From positions 14,759 to 78,758 of the forward strand of contig JAVEXI010000002.1 of NCBI GenBank assembly GCA_034004165.1: 64,000 bases of DNA. Direction: 5' to 3'. The stretch comes from Gudongella sp034004165. Its GTDB lineage: Bacteria; Bacillota; Clostridia; Tissierellales; Tissierellaceae. Of the stretch, positions 7,677-17,015 are shown one piece after another (the stretch's first letter is position 1; every line of letters begins with the position of its first letter). The notes under the pieces were generated by a model. The model was given only the letters and a program-made list of their open reading frames with translations, was not told where the DNA came from and made no database searches. Position numbers and translations under genes: made by a program.

Positions 7677-9737
7677 CTATCTTATAAAGCTATTTGTCCA
7701 TTCAGGCATTGGTGGAGCATTGCCTTCTTTTAAGGCCTGCTGCCACATCTCATCGGTCAGCCTTACGTCGCTCATAAATTCATGGAAGCTAAACACTGCA
7801 CCTCTTGTCAGATAAAACTTACCTTCTATGGGTGCGGCAACGTAAATTTTGTATGCTGGACCAACCCCCGCGTGCATTATCCCATCTCTCCCTACTGTAT
7901 GAAAATCTGCAATTACAGCCATATTCTTGTCGGTCTCCGATGTGATTTCAAACCACCTTAGCCCATTCTTCGCAAATGAACTGGTGAGATCCTCAAGAAT
8001 CCCTCCATAAATCCTAATTCTGTAGTACTCTTCTTCCGTTAGGGCTTCTCCTCGTAACTGTTTTTCAGAAGCTGTTATCAGGAAGTCTAACAGCCATTCA
8101 AATCTTTCCATCTTAATGTCAATATCCTCGATTTCGACGTCCATATCTGCAAGCAGTTCTCTGGAGAAATCTGTGAGCCACAATAGCCTCTTGTATGCTT
8201 CAATATTTGGCTCCACATATCCGACTATATGTTGTATCTCTTCTCCTCCCATTTCAGCTCCCGACTGCTTCCCGTAAAGTACCGTATCGTGTCTTAATTC
8301 TGACCAGGATCCAAGGGCTGTATTAAGGCTTTTATCTATCCATGCATCATTCTTCATGAAATAAGGGTATTCTTTTTTTGCAGGTTCTATTAACTCTTTC
8401 AGTACCCACATCCAACCTGTGTACATATTGCTCTTCCAGTCGCTTTCATCATAGTGAGAAAATTCTTCTCTAAGCCTGTCCATTTCGGCAGGGTAATCTG
8501 CCCAGTCCTGATTCTTTATATCTGCAAGTTGTATTTCTTTTGCCCTTTCCGACCCTAAGACTGCCATTACATCAAGCCCTGACGGTATAGGTCTAAGTAT
8601 TGGATACACCAGTTCCTGAATAATTTGAGAATCCATAATGTATCTCTGCCCCATAAACCTGAACTGTTTGCCTACAGGAGTATCTATATCTGCGTATCTG
8701 GCTTTAATCTTTGGCTCAGGCAGTTTATCTTCTTCCTTATAAAACTCATTTAATTTTCTCTTTTCATTTAGAAAAACCGGATCGAAATTTCGTTCAAAAA
8801 CTGTTTCAACTATTGCTTCGTAATCACGTATTGTTAAATCGTCTGAATTTCCAACGAAGAAAGCAGTCGATTTGTATATTTTCTCCCAGGCATTAAGTAT
8901 TTCATCATTTTCAACTACCATTTTAGTTATAAGAAGAGCCTGTTTTGTCATTTCTTCATCTCTAAAATCCTTATCTTTATACAGAGGCATTGGAACCTGT
9001 CCATACCACATCATTGCTAGAAAATAGTCGCCCAGGTTGTCAGACCTTGTGTAGTGACCTCTTACCTGATACTGGCTGTAGTCAATCTCGAAAGGAAACA
9101 CTGAAGACAGAGCAAATCCCTCTTTATTCATAATCTTACGATACTCGCTATCTATTAGCTTCAGCAAATTGTCAGGAATACTATCAGGCAATGGCTGTTT
9201 AAACAGCTTTTGAGCCACTCCAAAGAACGCTACATTCCTTCCTTGAATTTTTAGAAGTACTGGATCACTAATACTCTGGTAAAGTTGTATTGACCTGACA
9301 AGCAATCTATCAGTCATTTCTTTGCTGAGGTCTGCGAGTAACTCTTCCTCCAGAGTCCTTAGTGTGTAATCATAAAATATATGGTAAACCTGAAGTACTG
9401 AATCCACAGTTATAAAAGATGGTACATTTTGGTACTCATTGTATTCATATATATAGAATAGCTGCTCGTCCTCAGAAGGAATTACAAAAAATCCATTTTC
9501 AAGTAACATCTCTCTCTGAACTTCTGTAAGATGCAAAAAATCATCAATATTTGCGATGCTTGAAAGATCTTTAAGTACCATCTGAACAGCATCTGTAGGC
9601 TCTTCGGGGATCACAGGAGAAGGATCAACCACTTCGGGTGGGATCTCTTCTTTAGCAGAATTGAAAGAACAACCAGAGACAGAGTAAGACAGCAACACCA
9701 TAAGTGCGATAAATAAACAAATTTTACCAGATTTCAT
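7677..9737 (-). CDS. DUF3160 lipoprotein
   Basis: 686 residues from ATG 9737, chosen for GGGAGG 7 nt upstream. N-terminus MKSGKICLFIALMVLLSYSVSGC is a lipoprotein signal with lipobox SVSGC, so the mature protein should sit on the outer face of the membrane. A Pro-rich linker (residues about 32-50) precedes a long helical-looking domain matching DUF3160 (for instance PSFITVDSVLQVYHIFYDY and GGEEIQHIVGYVEPN). The function of DUF3160 is not known to me. Its ATG overlaps the upstream TGA (ATGA), so the two genes are probably translationally coupled and their products may act together. Confidence 0.8.
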   Translation of the reverse strand: MKSGKICLFIALMVLLSYSVSGCSFNSAKEEIPPEVVDPSPVIPEEPTDAVQMVLKDLSSIANIDDFLHLTEVQREMLLENGFFVIPSEDEQLFYIYEYNEYQNVPSFITVDSVLQVYHIFYDYTLRTLEEELLADLSKEMTDRLLVRSIQLYQSISDPVLLKIQGRNVAFFGVAQKLFKQPLPDSIPDNLLKLIDSEYRKIMNKEGFALSSVFPFEIDYSQYQVRGHYTRSDNLGDYFLAMMWYGQVPMPLYKDKDFRDEEMTKQALLITKMVVENDEILNAWEKIYKSTAFFVGNSDDLTIRDYEAIVETVFERNFDPVFLNEKRKLNEFYKEEDKLPEPKIKARYADIDTPVGKQFRFMGQRYIMDSQIIQELVYPILRPIPSGLDVMAVLGSERAKEIQLADIKNQDWADYPAEMDRLREEFSHYDESDWKSNMYTGWMWVLKELIEPAKKEYPYFMKNDAWIDKSLNTALGSWSELRHDTVLYGKQSGAEMGGEEIQHIVGYVEPNIEAYKRLLWLTDFSRELLADMDVEIEDIDIKMERFEWLLDFLITASEKQLRGEALTEEEYYRIRIYGGILEDLTSSFAKNGLRWFEITSETDKNMAVIADFHTVGRDGIMHAGVGPAYKIYVAAPIEGKFYLTRGAVFSFHEFMSDVRLTDEMWQQALKEGNAPPMPEWTNSFIR

Positions 9738-10417
9738 TGCAATTCCTCCCATTCGAGCATTTCAGAACCCACTCCAACATGAGCCCTAAAATCCTCTCCA
9801 TTTAACACACCATCAACGATTACTCTTCCATTACTTTCATTAATAGCTGCAATCAGGTCAAGTTCTGACGACTCCAAGTACCCTTCGAAGCCAAATCCCT
9901 TCCATTTATAGCTGTTTATAACCATATTGCCATTATCGAGGTATTCTGATGCAACAATCTCTGATATGCCATCATTGTCGATATCGATTATCAGATAATC
10001 CTCAAAGGGACGTGAAAGCCTGGAGCCTCTCCACACTGGTAATATATCTTTACCGTTAAATCCGTATATAAACGGCCTCTTTGCCATGACTGGGTGCAGT
10101 GGAGATTCCTTATATACTCCAATGGATATCTCATCCTGCCCATCTCCAGTTACATCTCCTGATGCTAATTTCCATGGGTTTAGTGCAGAGATATTTCTGC
10201 TATATACTTCCTTTTTTGTACCCTCCAATGAATATACGATTAGTTCTTTAGCATACTCTTCCCATCTCCAACCCTTAAGCTCAAAAAGGTAATCTCCTTT
10301 TCCTGCTACTGGTCTCGCAAGGCACGAGTCTTTTGTTTCATACATAAAATTAAACGATAGTACTAAAAAAAGGAGCCCTATCATGAAAATCCCTATTTTT
10401 TTGTAATACGGTTTCAT
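9734..10417 (-). CDS. Membrane-anchored FG-GAP/VCBS-like repeat protein
   Basis: 227 residues. A single N-terminal hydrophobic segment (IGIFMIGLLFLVLSFNFMY, about 8-26) acts as uncleaved anchor or signal; no lipobox is seen. Two calcium-type repeats are visible, ASGDVTGDGQDEISIGV (about 85) and IIDIDNDGISEIVASEY (about 145), as found in FG-GAP beta-propellers. Coupled by ATGA overlap to the DUF3160 lipoprotein gene. Possibly a surface-sensing or substrate-binding partner of it; this is inference. Confidence 0.65.
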   Translation of the reverse strand: MKPYYKKIGIFMIGLLFLVLSFNFMYETKDSCLARPVAGKGDYLFELKGWRWEEYAKELIVYSLEGTKKEVYSRNISALNPWKLASGDVTGDGQDEISIGVYKESPLHPVMAKRPFIYGFNGKDILPVWRGSRLSRPFEDYLIIDIDNDGISEIVASEYLDNGNMVINSYKWKGFGFEGYLESSELDLIAAINESNGRVIVDGVLNGEDFRAHVGVGSEMLEWEELQ

Positions 10418-10487
10418 CTGGCTCCCTCCTTATTCAGTTCAATTATATCAGCAGCACATTAAATAGTGGTTACGATTAAGTAACAAA

Positions 10488-11369
10488 TCATTTGCCTATA
10501 CCTTTTTCTCTAGCGTAGTAAAACAGGTATTGCTGGGCAAAACCTGCCAGGTCTCCAAAGAGCTTATCTCCAGACCCTTCCAAAGTTTTTTTCTTAGCAT
10601 CTTTTCCAAGATAAAGATGCTCCATAATCCTCTTTACCCATACATCCACCGGGAATGCCTTCCCCTTTGAATAGGCAAATAAAAGTATGCAGTCACTTAC
10701 CTTTGGACCTACTCCAGGAAGCGTCATCAACATTTGCCTTGCTTCATCTAAATCTGCAGTATTTACTGAATTCAGGTCAAACTCTCCATAGGCAACTCTT
10801 CTACTGACTTCTTTTAGCCTTTCCGCCCTGAATCCAACTCGATAGACTTCTTTGATGTATTCGGGAGTTTTATTGGCCAGCTTAACTGGTTCAGGAAAGC
10901 TATAATATTCTCTGCCTCTATATGAACAGATATATTCTCCAAGGTCTGTGCTGATAGTTTCTACAGCTTTTTTTATCCTCGGAATCTGATTATTTGCTGA
11001 GATAATAAAAGAAATGACTGTCTCATAGGGGTCCTGCCTTAAAAGCCTGATTCCATCTCCATGTCTAATTGCCTCTTCCATTATGGGATCCTTAGACAAA
11101 ATGCTCTTTATCTCCCCATAGTCTCTGTCCAGGTCAAAGTAATTATGCCAGAATTTTTCCCAATCTACCTTATTTACTCTGTCTGCATATAACAGGTCAT
11201 CTCTTTGTAGAAAATTGGCTACCTTTCCTCCAGCTACGACAGTATAACTTCCATCTTCTTCCTTATACCATCTGAAACTCTGCCCATTTTCAAATATATG
11301 TGTAGTATTAAAGTCTTTGAGTCCTTTTACAATTAACCCGCTGTCTTTTTCTATCAGCTTATACTCCAT
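10488..11369 (-). CDS. ogg: 8-oxoguanine DNA glycosylase/AP lyase, OGG1 type
   Basis: 293 residues. It excises 8-oxoguanine opposite C and nicks the AP site. Hallmarks: the OGG1-type N-terminal GQSFRWYKEEDG (about 30-40) and the helix-hairpin-helix LPGVGPKVSDCILLF with catalytic Lys, followed by FPVDVWVKR with catalytic Asp. The OGG1 class is less common in bacteria than MutM, but is known in Clostridium species. Separate from its neighbours; a gap of 81 nt and the gdhA terminator lie upstream and downstream of other units. Confidence 0.9.
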   Translation of the reverse strand: MEYKLIEKDSGLIVKGLKDFNTTHIFENGQSFRWYKEEDGSYTVVAGGKVANFLQRDDLLYADRVNKVDWEKFWHNYFDLDRDYGEIKSILSKDPIMEEAIRHGDGIRLLRQDPYETVISFIISANNQIPRIKKAVETISTDLGEYICSYRGREYYSFPEPVKLANKTPEYIKEVYRVGFRAERLKEVSRRVAYGEFDLNSVNTADLDEARQMLMTLPGVGPKVSDCILLFAYSKGKAFPVDVWVKRIMEHLYLGKDAKKKTLEGSGDKLFGDLAGFAQQYLFYYAREKGIGK

Positions 11370-11417
11370 TGTGAATCTCCTTTAAGAGTTGTGTAAATTG
11401 ATTTTGCTTAAAATTCA

Positions 11418-11443
11418 GGCCATTGGGGTTGCCCCCAATGGCC
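11418..11443 (-). terminator. Intrinsic terminator of gdhA
   Basis: A perfect 11-bp stem GGCCATTGGGG/CCCCAATGGCC (11418-11443), followed on the minus strand by TGAATTTTAAG, just past the gdhA stop. Confidence 0.85.
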
Positions 11444-11450
11444 CTTATTA

Positions 11451-12716
11451 TTAGTACCAGCCTCTTAGTTTCATTGCAGTTGCAACTTTTTTAACTGAAT
11501 GCATGTAAGCAGCTTTTCTAAGTGTAACATTGTATTCTTCTCTAATCTTCCAAAGGTCGTTAAATGCATTGACCATTGCGATTTCTTCTTTTTCTTCAAC
11601 TTCAGCTTCGCCCCAGTAGTATCCGTACAGGTTTTGTACCCACTCGAAGTATGATACAGTTACTCCACCTGCATTTGTAAGGATATCAGGAGTTACCAGA
11701 ATTCCGTTCTTTTCAAGAATTTCGTCTGCTTCTGGAGTTATAGGTCCGTTAGCAGCTTCTGCTACCATTTTGGCTCTGATCTTGCCAGCATTTTCAGCTG
11801 TGATCGCATTTTCAAGAGCTGCAGGTATCATTATGTCAACTTCCAATGCCCAGAATTCATCAAGTGAGATCATCTTTGCCTTTGGATAGTTAACAAGGTT
11901 TTTATGTTCTTTTACCCAAGCAGCCATATCAGCATAGTCTAATCCGTCTGGGTTATACAGAGCATAAGTTCCAACTTCTTTTGCCCACTCTCCAAGAGCT
12001 ACGATCTTAGCGCCTTGTCTTTGAACGTTTTTAACAGTGAATCCACCTACGTTTCCAAATCCCTGAATAGCTACAGTTGCTTCTTTTAGATCGATTCCAA
12101 TTTTCTTTGCAGCTTCTCTGGTTACTACAGCAACACCAAATCCAGTTGCTTCGTTTCTTCCCAGTGATCCGCCCCAATCTACAGGTTTTCCTGTTATAAC
12201 TCCAGTGTTCATTGAACCTGTTAGTTTAATGTACTCGTCTACCATCCAGGCCATTATTTGACCATTTGTATTTACGTCTGGTGCAGGGATATCAATCTTT
12301 TCTCCCAAGTATTTATGAAGACCCTGGATGTAACCTCTTGATAGTCTTTCCAGTTCACCTTTTGACAGAGTTGAAGGATCAACAATAACTCCGCCTTTTC
12401 CTCCGCCGTAAGGAATGCCTGTTACACAGCATTTGAATGTCATCCAGATTGACAAAGCTTTTACTTCATCTGCGTTAACTCCTGGATGAAAACGTATTCC
12501 ACCTTTGCCAGGTCCAACAGCGTCGGAGTGCATGGATCTAAAACCTTTAAAAACTTTTACAGTTCCATCATCCATTTTAACTGGAATTGATATTTCGATT
12601 ACTCTCATGGGCTCTTTCAAAAGCTCATATACTGATGACTCTAATCCTAGCGCGTCACATGCAATTTTAACTTGCTTCTGCGCATTCTCCAATGGATTAA
12701 GACTTTCTTTTGACAT
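11451..12716 (-). CDS. gdhA: Glutamate dehydrogenase (hexameric, NAD-type)
   Basis: 421 residues, the length of RocG/GluD-type enzymes. It interconverts glutamate and 2-oxoglutarate plus ammonia. Seen: GGGKGGVIVDP (glutamate-binding Lys region, about 105-115), IPAPDVNTNGQIMAWM with the catalytic Asp, and the Rossmann motif GFGNVGG (about 217). In an amino-acid-fermenting anaerobe it would act mainly catabolically; the 2-hydroxyglutarate-type activase at the window start would fit such a route, but that link is inference. Monocistronic with its own promoter and terminator. Confidence 0.96.
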   Translation of the reverse strand: MSKESLNPLENAQKQVKIACDALGLESSVYELLKEPMRVIEISIPVKMDDGTVKVFKGFRSMHSDAVGPGKGGIRFHPGVNADEVKALSIWMTFKCCVTGIPYGGGKGGVIVDPSTLSKGELERLSRGYIQGLHKYLGEKIDIPAPDVNTNGQIMAWMVDEYIKLTGSMNTGVITGKPVDWGGSLGRNEATGFGVAVVTREAAKKIGIDLKEATVAIQGFGNVGGFTVKNVQRQGAKIVALGEWAKEVGTYALYNPDGLDYADMAAWVKEHKNLVNYPKAKMISLDEFWALEVDIMIPAALENAITAENAGKIRAKMVAEAANGPITPEADEILEKNGILVTPDILTNAGGVTVSYFEWVQNLYGYYWGEAEVEEKEEIAMVNAFNDLWKIREEYNVTLRKAAYMHSVKKVATAMKLRGWY

Positions 12717-12739
12717 AAATTAACCCCCTTTAATTTCAC

Positions 12740-12755
12740 TGTGGGAAAACCCACA
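12740..12755 (-). promoter_or_regulatory. Perfect palindrome in the gdhA leader
   Basis: TGTGGG-AAAA-CCCACA lies between the gdhA promoter and the ribosome-binding site. It could be a regulator-binding site or a small leader hairpin; no U-run follows, so it is not a terminator. Confidence 0.45.
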
Positions 12756-12777
12756 AAAGACTATTAATCTCGACAAA

Positions 12778-12806
12778 ATTATATCACAGGAAAAATTGAA
12801 TAGCAA
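12778..12806 (-). promoter_or_regulatory. Promoter of gdhA
   Basis: On the minus strand: TTGCTA (12806-12801), 17-bp spacer, TATAAT (12783-12778), with an extended -10 TG one base upstream. The -35 sits inside the stem of the rex terminator. Confidence 0.75.
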
Positions 12807-12826
12807 CCTCATAAATGAAGTTGCTA
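12791..12826 (-). terminator. Intrinsic terminator of rex
   Basis: Stem TAGCAAC-TC/GA-GTTGCTA (12801-12826, one mismatch) followed by TTCAATTTTTCC on the minus strand. It overlaps the gdhA -35 element. Confidence 0.75.
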
Positions 12827-12842
12827 ATGGGTAAAAACTCGT

Positions 12843-13487
12843 CTAAGCTCTTGATTCTTCTAGGTTCTTAAGAAAATATGAAAGTATAAAAAGGCTTTCG
12901 TTAAGTCTGACATTTTCTATCACTACATTGTCTGGAACTAGTAAATCAGTTGGAGCAAAATTCCATATGCCTTTTATACCAGATTTTACATAAGTATCCG
13001 CGATTTCCTGAGCATTTTCTTTTGGAGTAGTGATAATTCCTATCTCCACATTGTTTTCCTCTATGAAATCAACGAGGGTGTCCATATCTCTTATTTCAAT
13101 ATCTCTGATGCGAAGTCCTATTACTCTGGGATTTCTGTCAAATAGCGATAAGACTTTGAATCCTGCATCCTCAAAACCCTTGTAATTAGCTATGGCTTGT
13201 CCAAGATTACCTGCCCCAACTACCACAGCGTTATACTTAGCATCAAGCCCCAGTATCTTGCCCAGCTCACGGTGAAGATCTTCTACATTGTATCCGTAAC
13301 CTTGCTGACCAAAACCACCGAAATTGTTAAGGTCCTGTCTGATTTGAGAAGCAGTAAAACCAGTAAGAGCGCTAAGCTCTTGAGAAGAAATTCTGCTTAC
13401 TCCTTTCTCAATAAGTTCTGTCAGGTATCTGTGATATTTAGGAAGACGCCTAATAACAGTAATCGACACTTGACTATCTCTATTCAA
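12843..13487 (-). CDS. rex: Redox-sensing transcriptional repressor Rex
   Basis: 214 residues. An N-terminal winged helix (about 1-80, with ISSQELSALTGFTASQIRQDL and FGGFGQQGYGY) is followed by a Rossmann NAD(H)-binding domain with GAGNLGQAIANY (about 90) and the C-terminal swapped helix ESLFILSYFLKNL. Rex represses fermentation and respiration genes when NADH is low. Start is TTG 13487 behind AGGTGG; no ATG fits. Its position beside the ABC-F and t6A genes matches the Bacillus layout. No clear Rex box is seen in the window. Confidence 0.96.
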   Translation of the reverse strand: MNRDSQVSITVIRRLPKYHRYLTELIEKGVSRISSQELSALTGFTASQIRQDLNNFGGFGQQGYGYNVEDLHRELGKILGLDAKYNAVVVGAGNLGQAIANYKGFEDAGFKVLSLFDRNPRVIGLRIRDIEIRDMDTLVDFIEENNVEIGIITTPKENAQEIADTYVKSGIKGIWNFAPTDLLVPDNVVIENVRLNESLFILSYFLKNLEESRA

Positions 13488-13657
13488 ATTATATTCACCA
13501 CCTATCGCATTTGTTATCCAGATTATATCATTATGGTATATTCATGTCAATTTATTCACATTTTAATTGTCTCAATTTCAAGCTGCCTGCGCTTTTACTA
13601 CTCTTCTGTTTGAGCTTTTTATGTTAAAATAGTATTTAGAATTATGGAGGGATGTAA

Positions 13658-15568
13658 ATGCCTGTATTAACAGTTCAGAATATTACTAAATCATATATCG
13701 TAGATACGGTCATAGAGGACATATCTTTTATTGTCGAACCAGGAGACAGAATTGGCGTTGTAGGACTAAATGGGACTGGAAAGACAACACTTTTTCAGAT
13801 AATTTCTGGCAAGCTCAGTGCAGATGCGGGCCAGGTTATCTTTCAAAAAGACTTAAAACTAGGATATTTGGAACAGCACACCAAAGTAGACAGCAACCTT
13901 AGTCTTTATGACGAGTGCATGAGCGTTTTTAACCATTTAATTGAAATGGAAAATAACCTTAGAAGTCTAGAAATTTCAATATCTGAGAACAGTGACCCTG
14001 CTTCTGATGAATTGACATCTTTGATGTCAGAATATGGATATTTGTTAGACGAATTTACAAAATTAAATGGTTATGGCTTTAAATCTGAGATAAGAGGTGT
14101 GCTTAAAGGCCTTGGTTTTGCAGAAGAGGACTTCGATAAAACCGTCTCAGTTCTAAGTGGAGGTCAAAAATCCAGACTTGCACTCGCAAAACTACTATTG
14201 CAGAACCCTGATATTCTTCTGCTCGATGAGCCTACCAACCACCTTGATATCGATGCCATAAGCTGGCTTGAAAAGTTTCTAAGGGATTACAAAGGCTCCA
14301 GCCTGGTGATATCACACGATAGGTATTTTTTGGACAATGTTGTTAACCGAATATTTTTCATGGAAAGAAAAAAGCTCTATCAATACAATACAAACTACTC
14401 AAAGTTCATCGTACAGCGTAAGAAAGACCTGGATGTTTTAAAGAAACAATACGAAGATCAGCAAAAGGACATACAGCGTCAGGAGGAAATCATTCAGCGC
14501 TACATCAGGTATGGTGGGGAAAGGTATCTTAGGCAGGCCAGAAGCCGGCAGAAAATGCTTGATAGGATTAAGCTGCTCCCAAAGCATCAGGAACTTAAAA
14601 AAGCAAGCTTCAAGTTTGAACCAAATCTGAAATCTGGAAGAGATGTGCTAAGTGTTTTGAACATCAACAAGAGCTTTGGTACTAACCATCTTTTGAAAGA
14701 TATTTCTCTGACTATATATAACGGCGACAAAGCTGGATTAATCGGTCCAAATGGAATTGGAAAGACCACTCTTTTCAGGATACTTCTGGGACAATTGAAA
14801 GCTGACAGCGGCGATATAAATTATGGACACAATGTAAGACCGGGATATTTTGACCAAGAAATGTCGGATCTTTCTCCTAATAAAACAGTCATTGATGAAG
14901 TCTGGGATACTTATCCAAAACTTACCTATTACGAGATTAGAACCTATCTCAGCCGCTTCCTCTTTATAGGTGATGACATCTTTAAAGATATTGAGGACTT
15001 AAGCGGTGGTGAGAAGGCGAGGGTTGCTCTCCTTAAACTGATGCTTTCTGGAGCAAACCTATTGTTTCTCGATGAGCCTACAAACCATCTGGACATCGAC
15101 TCTAAGGAGGTTCTGGAGGATGCCCTCCGAGATTATGGCGGTACTGTAGTAGTTATATCTCACGATAGGTACTTCTTAAACCAGGTTGCAAACAAGATAT
15201 TCGAACTTTCTGAAGATGGGCTTAGCGAATTCCTTGGCAACTACGATTATTATGCAGAAAAGAAATTTGAGCTGGAGATGCCTGAAGAAACCGAAGAAGA
15301 CCTTAAGACAAAAACTCAGCTAAGGTTAGAAAAGAAAAAAGAAAAAGAGATCCTTCAGAGAGAAAGAGACCTTAAAAAGGAAATACTTTCTCTGGAAAAA
15401 GAGATCTCAGATATTGAAACTCAAATTGAATTAGTTGACATAAAGCTCTCTGAGCCTGAAACTTACGAAGATCATGAAATGGCGCTTGAACTTTCACAGG
15501 AAAGAGAAAATTTAAAATTAAAGCTTGATTCCACCTATGACAGGTGGCTGCATATCAATGAAGGCTAA
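13658..15568 (+). CDS. ydiF: ABC-F family ATPase, YdiF-like
   Basis: 636 residues. Two ABC ATPase domains on one chain with no membrane part: Walker A GLNGTGKTT (about 37) and GPNGIGKTT (about 368), signatures LSGGQKSRL and LSGGEKARV, and two LLDEPTNHLD/LFLDEPTNHLD Walker B motifs. The linker between them (about 240-310) is charged, as in ribosome-binding ABC-F proteins, and the last 110 residues form a Lys/Glu-rich coiled coil. Expected to act on the ribosome; exact role of YdiF is unclear. GGAGGG precedes ATG 13658. Its last 51 nt overlap tsaD on the other strand. Confidence 0.93.
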   Translation: MPVLTVQNITKSYIVDTVIEDISFIVEPGDRIGVVGLNGTGKTTLFQIISGKLSADAGQVIFQKDLKLGYLEQHTKVDSNLSLYDECMSVFNHLIEMENNLRSLEISISENSDPASDELTSLMSEYGYLLDEFTKLNGYGFKSEIRGVLKGLGFAEEDFDKTVSVLSGGQKSRLALAKLLLQNPDILLLDEPTNHLDIDAISWLEKFLRDYKGSSLVISHDRYFLDNVVNRIFFMERKKLYQYNTNYSKFIVQRKKDLDVLKKQYEDQQKDIQRQEEIIQRYIRYGGERYLRQARSRQKMLDRIKLLPKHQELKKASFKFEPNLKSGRDVLSVLNINKSFGTNHLLKDISLTIYNGDKAGLIGPNGIGKTTLFRILLGQLKADSGDINYGHNVRPGYFDQEMSDLSPNKTVIDEVWDTYPKLTYYEIRTYLSRFLFIGDDIFKDIEDLSGGEKARVALLKLMLSGANLLFLDEPTNHLDIDSKEVLEDALRDYGGTVVVISHDRYFLNQVANKIFELSEDGLSEFLGNYDYYAEKKFELEMPEETEEDLKTKTQLRLEKKKEKEILQRERDLKKEILSLEKEISDIETQIELVDIKLSEPETYEDHEMALELSQERENLKLKLDSTYDRWLHINEG

Positions 15569-16558
15569 ATTGGGGTCTACTCTCAAATCAAGAGGAGACC
15601 TCTTTCCTTTTATATAGTTAAAATATCCAGCAGAGCCAATCATAGCTGCGTTGTCAGTACATAAAACTGGCGATGGAAAATACACTTTTATGCCCTCTTT
15701 ATTTCCTCGCTCCATAAGATCTTTTCTTAAGCCAGCATTTGCTGCAACGCCTCCTGCTATTGCGATTTTATCTCTGCCGTTCTGCTTAGCAAGTCTGAAG
15801 GTCTTTTCCACTAAAACTTCTAATACAGCCTCTTGAAAACCAGCAGCAACATCTGCAATCACCGGTTCTTCTCCTCTTTGCTTCGACTGATTCAGATAGT
15901 TTAATACTGCTGTTTTAAGTCCACTGAAGCTGAAGTCATAGCTGTCATCTTCTAAGAACACCCTTGGGAAATGTATTTTTGATCCGTCACCCTTAGCTGC
16001 AAGTGAATCTATGACAGGGCCTCCAGGATATGGCAGACCCATCGCTCTGGCGACCTTATCAAAAGCTTCACCAGCAGCATCATCTCTAGTCCTTCCAAAC
16101 AGCCTGTACTGGGCATAATCCTCCACGTCTAGTAAATAGGTATGCCCACCGGATACTACAAGACAGGTAAACGGAGGTTCTAAATCTTTATGCTCAATAA
16201 AATTTGCGCAAATATGCCCTTCTATGTGATTTACCCCTACTAGAGGAATACTAAGTCCATATGCAATAGCTTTTGCTGAAGCCAGCCCTACAAGGAGAGC
16301 TCCGATAAGCCCTGGCCCCTGGGTTACACTGATAAAATCCAAATCTTTAAAATCAGTACCAGCCTCGTTAAGCGCTTCTTCTATTATTATATTAATATTT
16401 TCGATATGTTTTCTGGATGCGATTTCAGGCACCACACCGCCATATTCTCTGTGTATATCAATCTGTGACGATATTATGTTTGAAAGAACCTCTCGACCAT
16501 TCTTGATGACACCACAAGAAGTCTCGTCGCAGGAGGTCTCTATAGCCAATGTCAGCAT
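15518..16558 (-). CDS. tsaD: tRNA t6A37 threonylcarbamoyltransferase subunit TsaD
   Basis: 346 residues. It transfers threonylcarbamoyl from TC-AMP to A37 of ANN-decoding tRNAs, with TsaB and TsaE. ASKHA fold with metal-binding HIEGH (about 111-115), CLVVSGGHTYLL, and IAGGVAANAGLR. Last gene of tsaE-tsaB-rimI-tsaD; 4 nt after rimI. The final 16 codons and stop lie inside the opposing ABC-F gene, so the two 3' ends overlap. Confidence 0.97.
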   Translation of the reverse strand: MLTLAIETSCDETSCGVIKNGREVLSNIISSQIDIHREYGGVVPEIASRKHIENINIIIEEALNEAGTDFKDLDFISVTQGPGLIGALLVGLASAKAIAYGLSIPLVGVNHIEGHICANFIEHKDLEPPFTCLVVSGGHTYLLDVEDYAQYRLFGRTRDDAAGEAFDKVARAMGLPYPGGPVIDSLAAKGDGSKIHFPRVFLEDDSYDFSFSGLKTAVLNYLNQSKQRGEEPVIADVAAGFQEAVLEVLVEKTFRLAKQNGRDKIAIAGGVAANAGLRKDLMERGNKEGIKVYFPSPVLCTDNAAMIGSAGYFNYIKGKRSPLDLRVDPNLAFIDMQPPVIGGIKL

Positions 16559-16562
16559 TTTT

Positions 16563-17015
16563 TCACCTCAGTAAATTTTCTTTCCACATTATCACAGCAT
16601 CCTCATGATTGTCTGTGTAGTAACCGGGTCTAATCCCAGCTTCTGAAAAACCGTGCTTTTTATACAGACCTAGAGCTGTCTGATTAGACTTGCGAACTTC
16701 GAGAGTCATGTGAGGAATTTCGTTTTTAGTGCAATAATCAATCATACCCATGAGAATAGCTTCTCCTATACCTTTACCTCTCATGGATGTTCCCACTGCT
16801 ATATTCGTAATATGAGCTTCATCCAATATTCTCCAAAATCCTCCATACCCAACTACCTCATCATCCACCTCAGCGACGACGTAAACAGCGAGGATATTAT
16901 CTTCTATCTCGGTTCTAAAGGCTTCTTCAGACCAAGGTGTACTGAAAGATTCCTTTTCTATTTCTAGAACTCTTTTAATGTCTTTAGTCTCCATTTGTCT
17001 GACGCTTATTATCAT
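16563..17015 (-). CDS. rimI: Ribosomal protein S18 alanine N-acetyltransferase-like GNAT
   Basis: 150 residues, one GNAT domain: acetyl-CoA pyrophosphate loop VGTSMRGKGIGEAIL (about 73-87), then HMTLEVRKSNQTALGLYKKHGF typical of RimI. RimI acetylates the N-terminal Ala of S18 in E. coli; in Gram-positives the substrate is less certain. Start overlaps the tsaB stop by 4 nt, within the t6A operon. Confidence 0.9.
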   Translation of the reverse strand: MIISVRQMETKDIKRVLEIEKESFSTPWSEEAFRTEIEDNILAVYVVAEVDDEVVGYGGFWRILDEAHITNIAVGTSMRGKGIGEAILMGMIDYCTKNEIPHMTLEVRKSNQTALGLYKKHGFSEAGIRPGYYTDNHEDAVIMWKENLLR

